From Antitrichia curtipendula (taxonomy: Eukaryota; Streptophyta; Bryopsida; Hypnales; Leucodontaceae): a DNA stretch of 64,000 bases. This document shows positions 1-12,689 of the stretch, one piece after another (position 1 is the first letter of the stretch; every line of letters begins with the position of its first letter). The stretch spans positions 14,920,254 to 14,984,253 of the forward strand of contig OX579641.1 in assembly GCA_951230915.1 (NCBI GenBank). Reading direction: 5' to 3'. Below the pieces are notes generated by a model. That model was not told the DNA's origin. It was given only the letters and a program-made list of their open reading frames with translations, and searched no databases. Position numbers and translations under genes: made by a program.

Positions 1-1597
1 GATTTACAAGATTCAATATGAGATCATTTGTAGGAATGACCACAATAGATGATGCTACAACTACAAACATTTAAGCAAGGAATTTCACCTTTCCAAGTAC
101 AATCAACAAGTGGATTTATCATATTAACAAATTTTGCAACAACTAATACAAATTTAGCAAGTCAATATGAACACCACAACAAACAAAAAAGGCAACAATA
201 AGAACAAAATAGAATTCTATATTCCTAATAATAAGAGCTGAATCAATTATAATTTACAAATCTCAAATTCTCAGTGCTAAGAGGAAAGTGGCTATGATCC
301 AATAGTTCAACAAGTATGTCTAAATACATATTTATCAAAATTTAAGTTACAATCACTCTAATAAATTTAACAATCAAAAGAAAGATTCAAAATAAAATAA
401 TAGAAGACAGTAGTGCAAAATTTCACTTGCTTAGTTTATCTGCTAAAGTACAAGAAACTAAAATAATAATGCTTATTATTTTGAATGAAATTGGCAAATA
501 AATCAAAAGCAATCTTGCAAAATGCTTCATGACATAATAACAATAGCAAAAAGTTAACATGAAGAAATATCAAATTAACAATAAAATATGATAAACTCAC
601 CAAACTCTCATTGAACAAAGCAGCATCTCAATCACAAAACATTGAGTGCGATAGCAAACACAAGCATAAAATGAGAGTGCAACACACAACTTCCAATGAA
701 AGAGCAAGAGCAAAGGACATAATTTCGAGTGACAAGATGAGAATGAAATGATTTGGATCATATGACATTAATCATACTATGTTATTACATCTATAAGAAG
801 ATCACTTACTCTCTACAGTATCTATTAGAAAAAATAAAACACATCAAAGCCTAAGTATCATATGTCAAAGGTGCGTGCCATTGACTACATTAGTCAAAGG
901 ATGTCTTACATGGCACGGCAAACTACAACTTAGAATTCATTTGCAAAATGACAAATTGAGCTTGCATTGCAAATGTATATTGTGTAGAGTAGGACCAATC
1001 CAATTGTTTTCTATTTGATTACAAGCTAGCACAATCAAATTATGTACAATTAATATTTACATCTACTTGGCAAAATATACTCACTACAATAAATTTTGTC
1101 TTGTAATTGTAAATACCATTACAAACGTTTGAATTGCAAGTCACCATTGAGAAATAAGCTAATGAAGAAACTACAAGGAGAGGCAAAAACAAGATGGGCT
1201 TCTTAAAAAGTTGAAGATTCTTAATGTTTACCCCATCCCAAACCCTCCCCCAACATTTCCAGAAAACTTAGAAGTTGTTGTCTTTAGGTGACATGTGGGG
1301 TTAGTCCTAAAAGTCTAAATCAATCTTTCAACAAGAAGTCCACATGAGCATCAAGCCCAACCTTTTTTTTTCTTCTTGGAACAATAAGACCAAGCATTTT
1401 TGTTCTCATATCATTCAAGAATTTTTGGAGGGACATGTCTGAAAAGGCAAAAATTCTCCTAAAATGTTGTTTCTTCCAACTTGCAAAAAACTAAAAGCAT
1501 CATGAAAATTAAGAGAAGCAATTCCAACTCTGAAAAAACTTGGATTCATTTCCTATTCCCACACAACAAGGAAGTTTGCTCTCATATTGCCACAAAA
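1..1597. other. AT-rich spacer, no gene recognised
   Basis: No long open frame, domain or RNA gene is visible. The stretch is A/T-rich with short simple runs. Small open frames here lack codon bias or recognisable motifs. The first TTAA-flanked transposon begins just after it. Confidence 0.6.
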
Positions 1598-2509
1598 TTA
1601 ACCCCTAAAGGACCAAGTTGCGTTATTTGGCAACATAACTTTTTTGGGCAGGTACTTGTGAGTGGAGATTTGCATATTTTAGGCTGAAATTTTAATACAT
1701 GGTATAGACAAGCAATGTCTTTTATGTGCACTAAATTTCAAGACATTTAGAAATGTGAGTAAAAAGTTATAGCCTAATATGTGGTTTGTTTCTCAATTCT
1801 TACAATCTGGGCAGATCTTAGAAAATCATTTAAAAAATAAATAAAAACTTGAAATTGATTTTTTAGATTTACATATACATAGAAAGCTTTGAATCATTCC
1901 ATTTTTATCAATGAATCAAAAGTTTTGAGGCGTTTTAGTTTGTGGATAGTTATAGATTCTCTACTCTAAAATAAATTTTGAAGTCCTTTATCTTACTCAA
2001 TTTTAATATTTTTGGAAAAAAATAAAAACATGGGATGCCGATTGTTTATTACAACATTGTAACCATTGGGATTGGCATTTTTCAATTCTTAAGATATTTG
2101 TTAACAATTTAGTATTTTGAATCATTCTCTACATCTTCCTACTTGTTTTATTTTTCCTATATGTTGTACAACTCCAAATGATCTGAAACATTTCCGTTTT
2201 CAAGCATGTAGCCAACTTGCCTTGAATAATGAATCCAAAGAAGCACAACCATTTTGGACATTTTTTCATACAAATGTGACCTTATGAAGTGCAGCTGCCC
2301 GATTTTTCTTAGGGACCAAAAAAAGATTTTTGTCTACACGGTGGATAGACCTGAAATTTTTTCCACATCTTCACAATCTAGCGTACTACAAGATCCTACG
2401 ATTATAAGTGTCCAAAAAAGATATTTTTCAAAAATTTGGTAGTTGTACTCAAAATGGCAGTTTTTGAGTATTTTTGGTGATAACATAGTCAAGGAACTTT
2501 AGGGGTTAA
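1598..2509 (+). mobile_element. TTAA-flanked nonautonomous DNA transposon, subfamily A (copy 1)
   Basis: TTAA at 1598-1601 is followed by CCCCTAAAGGACCAAG, and the right end reads CTTTAGGGG before TTAA at 2506-2509. The interior (Gly/Cys-poor AT-rich DNA with a 'gcagctgcccgatttt' segment near 2290) is shared with copies at 19295, 31835, 40343 and 43522. No transposase frame is visible, so it must have been mobilised in trans. TTAA target plus CCC tips fits piggyBac; Kolobok or Sola3 are alternatives. Confidence 0.85.
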
Positions 2510-3290
2510 CTTAACTCTAAGACGCTCTGACATTCAAATTATGGACAATATACAGATTTGGATGCCCATAGCTCACAATCTATGGTACTTTTTCATCCAT
2601 CCAAATTGTGGGTGCCTCTTTGTGGAGTTTAACCTCCTTTTTAGTGAAGAAAATGGGGCATTCAGACATACAAGTATCTTTTGAAAATTTGGTTTGCTAA
2701 AAAATATCATGAAAGAATGAGACTTTTGTCTGCCCTTCAAATTTCAAGATTAAAAAATTTATGAAGAGAAAAGTAACGGAATTTTAGTTAGGGGCACTTC
2801 AAATTGAAGCTATAGAGCACTACCCATATCATTTCATAGCAAAGTCCCAAACATATTATTTTAATCCACCTCTTCAAACATGTCCAATTTTTGATAATGA
2901 ACTTCATCATCACAACATTTAGGATAAAATCCAATAGATCTTACTGATACTTCATTTAGCAGCAATGAAAATTCTAAGATTTCAACAATCAATAATAAAA
3001 ATTCATCTATTTCAGATTTTTTCATTAATAAAAGAATGAAAGAAAGTGTTAGCCCCTAAATGACCAAGGCACCATATTTTGGTGTCTACGAAACTTTTAA
3101 GTTATATAAACCCTTATCAAGTTATTCTTTTTAGTAGTTTGTTTTAGCAAATTCATTTTGAAGTCTAGTTTTAGTATCAAAAATCCGATTTTGAAAATAA
3201 ATGTTTATGATTTTTCTACTCAAGATTTTGTGCAAGGGGGGCCATTGCAGCGGTGCTAGCATGTGAGCCCAATAATGCAAGCTTGTGAGC

Positions 3291-3461
3291 ATTGAGCCTA
3301 CAATATAGGTATCTATAATATAGATACCATACACTATAGAAGGTGTATGTATCATAAACACCTATAAAATCAATATTTGTAACATATATATCCTATAATT
3401 ATAGACAGTTTCTATAGTATATACACCTATAATATAGGTGTGTAGTATTTTAGGCTCATCG
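3291..3461. repeat. Inverted-repeat AT-rich segment with nested palindromes
   Basis: The segment is bounded by ATTGAGCCTA on the left and TTAGGCTCAT on the right, and contains exact palindromes such as GGTATCTATAATATAGATACC (around 3307-3327) and ACACCTATAATATAGGTGT (around 3424). It is probably a small foldback element or cruciform-prone repeat; family unknown. Confidence 0.5.
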
Positions 3462-4184
3462 GCTCACTCTCCTATGCTCACATAATAGCAACCCTCATAT
3501 CCATTGCAAGTCTTGATGAATTAGTGTTGAAGGTTCTTGGAAATGAGCTCCAAATTAAATACATTAGATTTTGGAGAAAAGAATCATATAAAAAATTTCT
3601 TTAAAAAAATTGTAGAGTAGATTTTGAGAAGCCGTAAATTGTTTGTAGTTATATATATTATGTCCTTTAATCTTATATTTTTTGGGGTGACCCCAATTTT
3701 AGATTTAACATGTAAAAAGAGTATCAAAAAACTTCAAATCACTATCATAGTTTTAACACCCTCATGATCAAACATTACAATCTTTCAATCCATAAGTGAT
3801 ATTGTTGTGTTTTCTTTTCCCATGTGATCTTTAACATATTTAGTTTGAATTTCTATGGTTACAATTCAAAAAAAATTGATGAAACTTATCAAAATGTTGG
3901 CTTTCAGTTCAACTTTGAGCAAATTCCAAGAAGCTAAAAAAAGGCTTCGGACATTTAGGGGTTGAGGGGCCATATCCTGGCCAAGACATGAAAATCCAGA
4001 ACAGGGCAGTGTGGATGGACAGAACGAGAGGATGAGAAACAGTGGATGAAACACCGGACGAGAGCCTCTCTGCTTCCTTATCCGAACTCCTGATAACATC
4101 TCCTTCACCCCTGTTTCTCAGTTCGACCTCATTGCAGCAAGAATTCGAGCAATTTAGGTTCCTCGCATTGCTGCCAATTTCGCA
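3462..4184. promoter_or_regulatory. Upstream region and presumed promoter/5' UTR of RPS9
   Basis: The sequence changes from AT-rich spacer to CT-rich DNA from about 4020 (ctctctgcttccttatcc, accctgtttctcag), as expected for a plant 5' UTR just before the ATG at 4185. I see no clear TATA box or translational regulator. The transcription start cannot be placed from sequence alone. Confidence 0.4.
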
Positions 4185-6493
4185 ATGGCAGCCATGGCCG
4201 CCACCACCCACACCCTCTCCACCACCTTCACCTCCCTCTCCCTCCAAGACTCTCCCAAATTCGCCTCGCTCTCATCCTCACACTCAATCGCATTCCGTTG
4301 CAATGCCTTGAAGAATGGCGTCTCCGTCGGAAAGTGCACCGCCGTCTCTCCCATTGCCAGAGCTCCCGTTGTTAGAGCTTCAGCCTCCCTGGCTTCCGAC
4401 GCGGTGGAAAGTCCCGAGATGGAAGAGCGCCGGAGTTTGGAAGCTTGGGTGAAGCAGCAACTCCCCGGGGGGTTTGCAGCCGCGAGACTCATTGGCACCG
4501 GGAGAAGGAAGACAGCTGTGGCGAGAGTGGTGCTCGTGGAAGGAACGGGGAAGATTATTATCAATAACCGAACTGCGCAGGTATGCTAGGGCTTGGGATG
4601 CATTGGGGTGAAAATTTTGCTCTAGGGTATTTGGACAAAACAAAGAAATCTCGCTTTGCACGGTATTGTTTTCGTAAGAGAGTATTCTCGCTTTGTATGC
4701 CTGGGAGGTACAAAGTGCAATTGGAGGTCGGGAGTCTAGTCCGTGGCGGGACAGCTGTTTGGAGTGGTTTCTCGGATTAATGGAGCTATGTCCCCATTTG
4801 CGTTGCGACGCATTCGGGCTAAGAATTGGGGATGGGAGAGGTTCTAGGGTAAAGGAGAGGCCTCACTAACCATGGAGTGCATTCGATGCTCCATTGATTA
4901 CACACGTGAACTTTGATTTGTGATGAGTGTATAAATGGTTAATATATCGAGATTTCGTGTTTTGCAATTGATTTTTAGCTTAACATGGGTTGCATCACAT
5001 TGTGAACAAGAATTTTGGAATTGGAGAGGTTTCTAGGGTAAAGTACAGGCGTCGTTAACCGTACAGTACATTCGATGTCCATTGACCAGATAACTGAACT
5101 TTGTATTATGTTAAGTGTGTAATCACTTAATTTATTGACATTTCTTTTCTTGCAATGGATTTCTAGCTTAATACAGAATAAGTAAGCAAAATTGTAAACT
5201 ACGCAAGTTTCTAGATTGTTTTAGGGATAGACTCTAAGTTCACCTGTTTGGTGAATGGATTACTGTATGGTGAATGGAGAATTTACATTATTCGTACGTG
5301 ACAAACCTATTCTCTCTTTGCACGGTATGCTTTTCATATGAAAGTATTCTCTCTTTGTATGCCCGGCATACACAAGTGCAATTGTAGGTCAGGAGTTCGT
5401 TTCCGTAGCTGTTTTGAGTGGTTCTCTGACCATAGGAGGTGTTGTCCCCATTTTTAGAGGATTTCAATGCACTAATATGTATGTTATTTGGATATCTTAT
5501 GAAAGTGTTAAGAATTTTGAAAGTTTTGCTCATTGTGTGAGTAATTGAAAACTTTGAAGGAAGGCAGGGAATTCATTCCCATGACTTTTAGCTGGTTTGA
5601 GTGTTTCTCTTCCTAGAAGGGAATTTTTCTTTTAGTGTATGTCTTGTCTCTATTCTTGAGAGCGTTTCAATGGAGTAAAATGCAAATTATTTGGATATTG
5701 TAGGAGCAAGTTATGATTTTTTGAAAGTTTTGCTCAATAGGATGAGTAAAAGAGTGGGTAGGTTTTGTCTCTGCAGCTGTTTTACGTTTGTCTTATTTAC
5801 TAGATTCTGAATTTGTACTTGTTTTCGATAACATTTGCTCCACTGATGACCTAAAGCTATCACACAAGAACGGGTCTGCCACCTTAATGTGCTGGTTTTT
5901 CTTTTGCTAGAGTTAGTTTGAGTTCAAATTAGGTTACACGTGGAATTTTATTATACTTTTCTGATATTGCAAGTATTGCGCTGGTGCTGTATCTGCATTG
6001 CTTTCCTTGCGTGAATTCGTTTGAATTGGACGTTGGTTACCTGTGGAATTTCTAGTTTTTTCTGACTTGGAATTCGAGTACTGGTGTTATGATACACAAG
6101 AAGGGCTGCACTACCTTAACCTCTTATGTTTTAATTTTGAACTGGTTACATATGGAATTCCTAATGTTTTGTTCCTGACATTGCAATGGTGTTGTATTGA
6201 TGCAGGACTATTTGCAGGGGAACCCGTTGTGGCTGCAATCGGTGAAGTACCCGTTGGCAAGTCTAGGCTATGAGACCAAGTACGACATTATAGTGAGGGC
6301 AGAGGGCGGAGGTTTATCTGCTCAGGCTCAAGCGATCTTGTTGGGCGTGGCGAGGGCGTTGATTGTGGCCAACCAAGCGAACAGGGATCCGTTGAAGAAA
6401 CAGGGCTTGTTGACACGAGACTCCAGAATTGTGGAGCGGAAGAAGTATGGGCTCAAGAAGGCCCGGAAGGCGCCCCAATACTCCAAGCGTTAA
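4185..6493 (+). CDS. RPS9: Plastid 30S ribosomal protein S9 (uS9c), nuclear-encoded, two exons
   Basis: Small-subunit ribosomal protein uS9 of the chloroplast; its C-terminal tail reaches toward the P-site tRNA in bacterial-type ribosomes. Exon 1 is 4185-4580 (132 codons), intron 4581-6205 (GTATGC...TGCAG), exon 2 6206-6493 with stop TAA; joined protein 227 residues, phase 0. Residues 1 to about 65 are Ser/Thr/Ala-rich with few acidic residues, a typical plastid transit peptide. The uS9 domain follows: [12 protein letters not shown] at 104-115, then [17 protein letters not shown] from 133, [21 protein letters not shown], and the invariant end [20 protein letters not shown]...SKR. The first ATG (aatggcagcc) was chosen because it opens the transit peptide; a second Met lies three codons later. 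Domain complete, no frameshift. Confidence 0.96.
4581..6205 (+). other. RPS9 intron 1, built from internal duplications
   Basis: GT-AG intron of 1625 bp. Three pairs of diverged direct repeats are visible: about 4640-4790 with 5300-5450 (ctttgcacggtat..., tgcaattg-aggtc-ggagt); 4830-4995 with 5015-5175 (gagaggt-tctagggtaaag..., cattcgatg..ccattga); and 5850-6000 with 6080-6205 (caagaa-gggtctgc, tg-cattgcaa). The last pair partly copies the region before the 3' splice site. No transposon ends were recognised in it. Confidence 0.7.
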
Positions 6494-7470
6494 GAAGCTT
6501 GGTTGGTTGGTTGGTTGTCATTTTAGAATGGGGATTTGGGTGAGTGTTATTATTTCACCCCCTGTCTGTAGTAGTTTTAGGCTCTCATTTGGAGATGAAA
6601 TCAATGCTCAAATATTTTTCTTTTCTGTTTTTTTCTGTCAGTTTGATGTCATTCCAGGAGCTTCTTGTGCAAAGGAATGGATATGAATCTTGTTTGCTTT
6701 TGTGTTGGTTTGTTTATCAATTGCCAGTCCTTGGAAAATCAATCAGGGTCGGTTGTCACTCCAAACGTTGGGTTGTTTGTTTGTAGACTTTGGGCTTGTG
6801 TTATAATTTTGCACCTTTATTGTGGTACTTTTAGGCTCACTTGTGAGATAAAACAATGTAAGTACAAGCCCTAATGACTCTCAAAGATCGTCTTTGCTCA
6901 TCAAGTGTTGAATAATGGTAACCTTGTTACCATTGTTGAATAATGTTAAGCCTTATATGCTCCGAAGTCCATATTTTGGATAATGAAGAGAGTATTTAAC
7001 CCATACTATGTTCCAAGATAATTCCGTGGTTTGAGAAAACTAGTTAAAATAAGCCTCAGATTTTGTCCAGAAAAAAATGGTAGTGTGTACTTATAGTATG
7101 TATTATGTGTACCATTATAGTATTATATTGTGAGAAATTGTTATTTGCATTTTTTTTTCTAGTACAATTCCAAGCTAACTTTATTTTAACCAATGTTTCC
7201 AAACCATGAAATTATTTTGAGGTAGAGTAGTAATGCTCAATTAATATAGGGAAACCTATTATGGACCAACTCCTAATTTAGATCCCGAGTTTAACACTTA
7301 GTTTTGCTCTCTTGTATAGATTGTGCAATTGGAGTTTAAAGGGTTGAAAAGTCACTATTTCATAAATTCAATAGCCACACCATGATTTTTCTACACATGG
7401 TGAAAGATTTAAGCATTATTTCAAAATGTAAGTGGACACTTTTGGATTGTCATTGGAACCAAGTAGGAAA
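6494..7470 (+). other. RPS9 3' UTR and downstream spacer
   Basis: T-rich DNA after the stop at 6491-6493 probably holds the 3' UTR; the polyadenylation site cannot be fixed. Beyond about 6900 the sequence is AT-rich spacer with no recognised gene. Confidence 0.4.
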
Positions 7471-7474
7471 TAAA

Positions 7475-7947
7475 GATTTCCACATTAGCATTCCAAAAGG
7501 CCAAAATAATACTTTGTTTGCCCCAAAATTATCTTTTTTGCTAGACAAAATGTCTTAGAATACGGTTGAAAATAACATTTTTAAGACTTGTTTTGCGTTG
7601 TAAGTAGAGTTTGGTGCACTCTTAGCATCCTAGAAACTTTGAGTTTTGGTACCCTATTCAAATAGTTAGTACGGATCCTAAGACCATCTATGGACTTCTA
7701 TACCACCTCTCAAAGCTTCATCTCTTTCAATTGGGCAACATTCAAAAAGATACAAAAAAAAAAAAAAATAGTGTTGATTGACCGTTTCAGTTGTTCATTT
7801 GTTTTTTGATTGATGATTGCTCAAATAGAAGGGGAATTATTGATTGGAGTTGTTTTGCTAGTCCTTTATAGCAATTGAAAGCTAAATTTGACCAATTTTC
7901 AACGTCACAAAATACAATAGGAAGATCATTTTGGAACGGAGGGAATA
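7475..7947. mobile_element. Stowaway-like MITE, diverged copy
   Basis: The right end AAGATCATTTTGGAACGGAGGGA before TA at 7946-7947 is the Stowaway terminal motif (CTCCCTCCGTTCC in reverse). The interior aligns by eye with 16396-16977 (ttgaaaataac-tt, agag-ttggtgcactct, aacttcatctc-tcaat, aagatcatt-tgg). The left end is degraded, so that boundary is approximate. Confidence 0.65.
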
Positions 7948-8517
7948 TCACTCTTAGGACCCACTATGGAAAGCTATGTAATTTTTCTTAATTCCCTATA
8001 ACGTCTATTTCTTTTTAGAAAAATGAGTAGACCAAAATATTTGTAGAATATTCTCTAATTTCACATTCTTTTGCAATATAAATTTGAGAATCCAATAAGT
8101 CTAACTATGTGCAATGGCCAATTAATCCACAATGGACTTCCTACCTTATTCAATGAATGAAGAATGTTATTTTCATGTACTTCATTCAATTAATATTCCT
8201 TGAAGAAGCTTTTTAAAAAATGATGTAATATTTCAATGGAAAGAAGAAAGAATGTCTTACATGAATCCATAATATAGATATATTAGAGGGCTTTTAGTTT
8301 TATATTATAATTTTTTAAAGTAATTTTATTATCTTTAGGACAAGCATTTAGAGGATAAGGGAGATGTTTGTCCAAATAGCTTATCCTTCATCCCAAGCAA
8401 TACTTGAATCCTTTAAACTCAACCTTCTTCTTGGACCAAATTGATAAAATTGAAGTAAATAATATATTTGTACCAAAAACATAAGCAAAAATGTTCCAAA
8501 TTTTGATTTGGATCTTA

Positions 8518-8764
8518 TAAAGTGGATACACCCCAAAATCTCCAAAAATAAATATGTGCATATATTAAAGAAATAATTTTGGAACCTCTACCAAAAAAAT
8601 CTTTGATTCTTCATAATTTTTGCATATTGTATCCACATGTGACATTCTTGGTGCAATGGAACCTCCTTTCACTTGTCAACAAAAAAATGTGAAAATTTAA
8701 CCAATCTAAGAATAATACTAACTAGGCACAATAACAAAAAGTGGTGATTTAGGGTGCCACCTTA
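8518..8764 (-). mobile_element. TA-MITE family 3 (AGGTGGGTACCC ends)
   Basis: Left end TAAAGTGGATACACCCC and right end GGGTGCCACCTTA are diverged forms of the family tips, with TA at both sides. The interior shares the family core: 'tttgcata-tgtatccaaatg', 'ggtgc-ttggaacctcctttcacttg'. About 245 bp; noncoding; orientation opposite to copies at 17603 and 38061. Confidence 0.75.
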
Positions 8765-8971
8765 ATCCCTTAGATTCTTAGAGCTCCAACTTCCAAAACC
8801 TAAATGATGCATAAAGAAGTTCCAAAACTTGAATGATGAATCAAAAGTTCTGTCTTTTTTTACCATAGAACTTCTCATTCATCCAAATCAATGCTTGTAA
8901 CTTTTTTTAAACCACACTATTTGTATGATGAATTTGATGGAATTGAAATAAATAAATAATATACGTACCTT

Positions 8972-9710
8972 AAGTTAGATTGGTTGTTTGTTTGTTTTAT
9001 TTGTTACATTGAGATCTCATGGACTGTGAGTTCCTCTGTTGCGTTCTTAGTACTGTCGGAAAGACGAGAAATGATGCACGGGCTTTGGTTTGTGGTGTTC
9101 GGATCTACAGTGAAAAAGTTATTGAATTTTGAAGTTCTTATGAATTTAAATTTTTTTAAATTACTTTTATTTTGATTGTGGCAACAATACAAAGGCATCG
9201 TAGTATCCATCCATTAAGATAGGTTGTTTTGTTTGTTTGATATGGTAAAATCTCTTGGACCATGCATCTCCTAGTTAGGTGCTTGGTATCATTAGAAAGT
9301 GCTTGTCGAGGAGGGACGTAGTGACTTTATTTTGTGGCGTTTGGACCTGCAATAGAGAAGTTATGGATTTTTTAGTTATTTTTTTATCTTAAATTATAGA
9401 AAATTATTTTGACTATGACAATGGCACAGAATACACTAATCCATCCATCCATAGGTTAGTTAGTTTGTTTTATTTGATTGGTTTGTTACAATGAGATCTC
9501 CTGGACCTAGTGTCCCCTAGTCGCATTCTTGGTACCATTGAAAAGCTCTCTGTCAAGAGGGGTGCACTTGCTTTGTTTCGTGGCGTTCCAACTCATTGTG
9601 TAAAAGTTATGATTTTTTGAGTTATTTAAGAATTCAAAATTTAGGAAATTAGTTTTAATTTTATTTTGGTTGTGGCAACGGCACAGGCACACCAGTATAG
9701 TATTTATAAG
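8972..9710 (+). repeat. Tandem array, three units of about 238 bp
   Basis: Units start near 8972, 9211 and 9449. Each runs from a TTTG-rich start through 'gagatctc-tggac', 'ttcttggtacc-t-gaaa', 'gggtgca-ggctttg-ttcgtggcgtt-gga', 'aaagttat-gattttt', to 'tttgg-tgtggcaac-gcacag'. A dispersed single copy lies at 13275-13525. Origin unknown; the GC-richer middle and AT-rich ends could be a SINE-like or satellite unit. Confidence 0.8.
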
Positions 9711-10430
9711 AAAGTTAAATCTAAAAAAAGATATAAGCAAAAGAATATGCCAAAATTCAAGAAAGGACTCGGTCGTTTAAGGGGTTTACGATAATTTTGT
9801 TCTCCTTCAGGAGTATCAATTGTGCAAGACACAGGAGCGAGAACTGTGGCGAGCGATTAGGGTTCGTCTATTTGAGTTTTTGTGGTCTTGAATGTTGCGA
9901 CGATCGTGAATCGATTCTTGTGATTCTTGTGAATTCTTGTGAATTCTTGAGAATTGTTTTTTTGCAATTTGAGTAGGAAATGAGTGAGTTCTGGTGATTT
10001 GAACGTGTGTGGATTTACTGAGATGCTTCTTCTTGGTGGTTGTACAAAAGATTTTGCACGAAGTTGAAGAAGTTTTCGCCACGATCTTGGAGGCATCTTG
10101 CGAAGTAAGATTTTCACTCTGAATCTCAAATTGACTTCAAATTTAGCTCAAATTTATGCAACAATTCCTTCTCTTTCCTTGTTTTTGTGATTAGGTCTTT
10201 GGTGTCCTAGTCCTCTAGGTCTAGAATTTCTACACACAGAAAAAGAAATCGTGACGAATCTCCAATTTGGACAAAAGGATGATCGCTTGCTAAACCTCAA
10301 CACTCTCATCAATTTAGCGACAGATTTCAAAGAGACGACGACGTTGAGGTCCCACGTGTTTTGGAAGAATTAGGACTCAAATTAGGGTTTTCATTTAGCT
10401 GAAAGTCCCCCCCGTCCTACGGCTTTACCC
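9711..10430. other. GC-moderate low-copy stretch, no gene recognised
   Basis: Contains a short tandem (tgtgattct / tgtgaattct repeated near 9915-9945) and G/C-richer sequence, but open frames on both strands carry no family motif. It could be a decayed gene fragment. Confidence 0.3.
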
Positions 10431-11000
10431 AGTTTCTATGTATGTCTGTACAACATAATAGATGCATAAATTATTGAGGACATGTTGTTTGAGATGTCGT
10501 TCTTTGGGATGTAAGGTAGAGGATACCCTTTGCAGCATTTTATCCAAACTCTCGAATTTTTCCCACTCAATGATGAAATTCACAGGCAATCATTCAAAGT
10601 GGGAGGTTGTAGACAACCCCACTTTTCGTTCACAGTCATCGACCAATTTTGCCAAGTCATGATTTGTTCACCCAACTGGCGAATTGAAGGCCATACAATT
10701 GTTAATTGAAAGAGATGAGATGCTGTTGGTAACAGGGTACAATCAATAGAAATATGGTCTGGTCCCTAACGGTTTCAGTATCCTCATAACTTAAGAATCT
10801 GAAGCAGTCAAGTTGTTGAGGACATCGTTCTTATTTATCTGAAAAAATCTGTTTCTATGTATGTTTCTATAACAAGATAGACACATAAACATTTGATGTA
10901 TCGTTCTTTTGGGTATCTTATTGATACTAACGGTGAGTGTCAATATGTGCAGGCCGGGAAGCAAGTGCATTACACTAGGTGGAACATATTCATCAAGAGA
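10431..11000 (+). repeat. Diverged direct repeats around 10.4-12.0 kb
   Basis: Segment 10431-10515 (tttctatgtatgt-t-tacaac..atagatgcataaa) recurs at 10846-10920, and 10550-10680 (ccactcaatg..gcaatcatt-aa-tgggaggttgtagac) recurs at 11820-11960. These look like pieces of one repeated unit. An 89-residue open frame at 10979-11248 has no recognisable motif and is not called. Confidence 0.5.
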
Positions 11001-11460
11001 AAACGAGGATGTCAATGCTGGGTTTCCGAAGCAACAATGGGAGTCACAACAACAAGGCCAACAAACATGTCCCTCAACCACCTGATCCAGACGTGTTGAT
11101 GCGCCAAATGGACCGTTCCATTGCGACCGTGGAGTGCGGAAGAGCCACCAGCCAGCTCTCCAAGTACCTCCCCGTTTCAAAAAGCTCTGACAATGGCAAG
11201 GCAATGAGAGCCAAAGATGAGAGTGCCATGCTTGCCAAGAACGGTTGAAGGATTTTCACTCAGGTTGGTGTCATTTCTGTTTTCCCCGATTCACAGTGAA
11301 TACTCTTTGATCCTCTTCATGCATTTTATAACCCTTTTATCACCTGAATTTGGGGGGGGATTTTGTGCACATTTTTGCTCATGTCTTTGTACAAATATAT
11401 GTCTTTGCTTATGTCTTTTGTCAATTGCATCAAACTAGTCATAAAGAGAGGTCATCTTTA

Positions 11461-11709
11461 AAAGATTCAAGAATTGCTTTGCATGAATGAGAAGGTATTT
11501 GGACAAACCATTGACTTGAAGCGCTATGTGCTTTATGCAGAATATGGATGTCGAAGCACTTAAGGGTTAACCAATCAATCAAAAGATTCAAGAATCGCTT
11601 TGCATGAATGAGAAGGTATTTGGACGAAACATTTATTTGAAGCACTATGTTCTTCATGTTCATGTGCAGAATATGGATGTTGAAGCGCTGAGGGGTTAAC
11701 CAATCAATC
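11461..11709 (+). repeat. Two-unit tandem duplication (about 121/128 bp)
   Basis: Both units run AAAGATTCAAGAAT-GCTTTG, catgaatgagaaggtatttgga, gaatatggatgt-gaagc, to gggttaaccaatcaatc. The second unit has a short extra 'catgttcatg'. The two are similar enough to be a recent local duplication. Confidence 0.85.
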
Positions 11710-12689
11710 AATGTACGAGTGCGCTTTCGTAGGGAGATCACTCAACAGAGCTCACTGGAGGAGGAGAAGAGGAGAGACCACTTTGGGTACAACAGCCAAA
11801 CGCTCGAAACGCTCGAGGTCGAATTGTTCTCACTCAATGCACCACTCAATGTACCAATATTGGATGATTTCTTACGCAATCATTTGAATTGGGAGGTTGT
11901 AGACCATTATTGAATGGGCAGTAACGTAGACTACCTTATTTTCCAATTTGAAGGTCAACGCTTAGCCAAGTCGTGTTTCCCCAAGTCCAACTGAATAGAT
12001 GAATTCTTGTTGCTAATAACTTAGTGATCCGTGTATAGGAGACTGGACCAGGTCCCAGACGGTTTATTTATCTTCCTCCTTAAGATACGTTCTAGTTAAG
12101 AATTATGCAACGGTTGGGACAGAAATCAATTCCCAGGGCATTGATTCAACAGCGTATAACTTGACACAAATGCCCTGTAAACCTAATTGAGCCTCTTTTA
12201 TCTGTTGAATGTTCACATTTTCAAAAACGTCACCTTATTTGCCATTGCTACTGTCACTTCCCAAACGGGTGTATTGATTGGGAGTGCTGTGCAGGTACAG
12301 TACAATAATTAATAAGTTATTCTATCTGTTGGCCAGTAGGCAACATTTTATGCTCACGTATCCAAACTGCATGCAAGAATCTGTATCATTGCTATCACTG
12401 GCCATCCAAAAAACTAGGCGGATACAGCAATTTGGAAGTTTTTTTCCAGCATTCTGCATGTTCTAATTTACCTCCAACTTCTCTTTGTACAAGTGCATCC
12501 ATTTGGTGTACTTTTATCATATTCAAAGTTTGCTAGAAGCAATGTGCGTCTTGTCGGTTGCCAAAGTTTATCTTTCATTTAGTTTCTCCAGACACATCCT
12601 CGTTACTCTCAAGGAAAAGGAATCCAGTTTTTTTGAACTCTTTTGATTTCTTTTAACCCCTCACCGCCTAAGGGGATGGAAAGTGTCCA

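Noticed and set aside
3049..3110. TTAGCCCCTAAATGACCAAGG, a single tip resembling the TTAA superfamily
   Set aside because: No matching second tip and little interior similarity beyond about 40 bases; kept only as a possible remnant.
10979..11248. 89-residue frame that looked like a possible exon
   Set aside because: Lacks a family motif, lies among duplicated noncoding repeats and has no convincing flanking splice sites.
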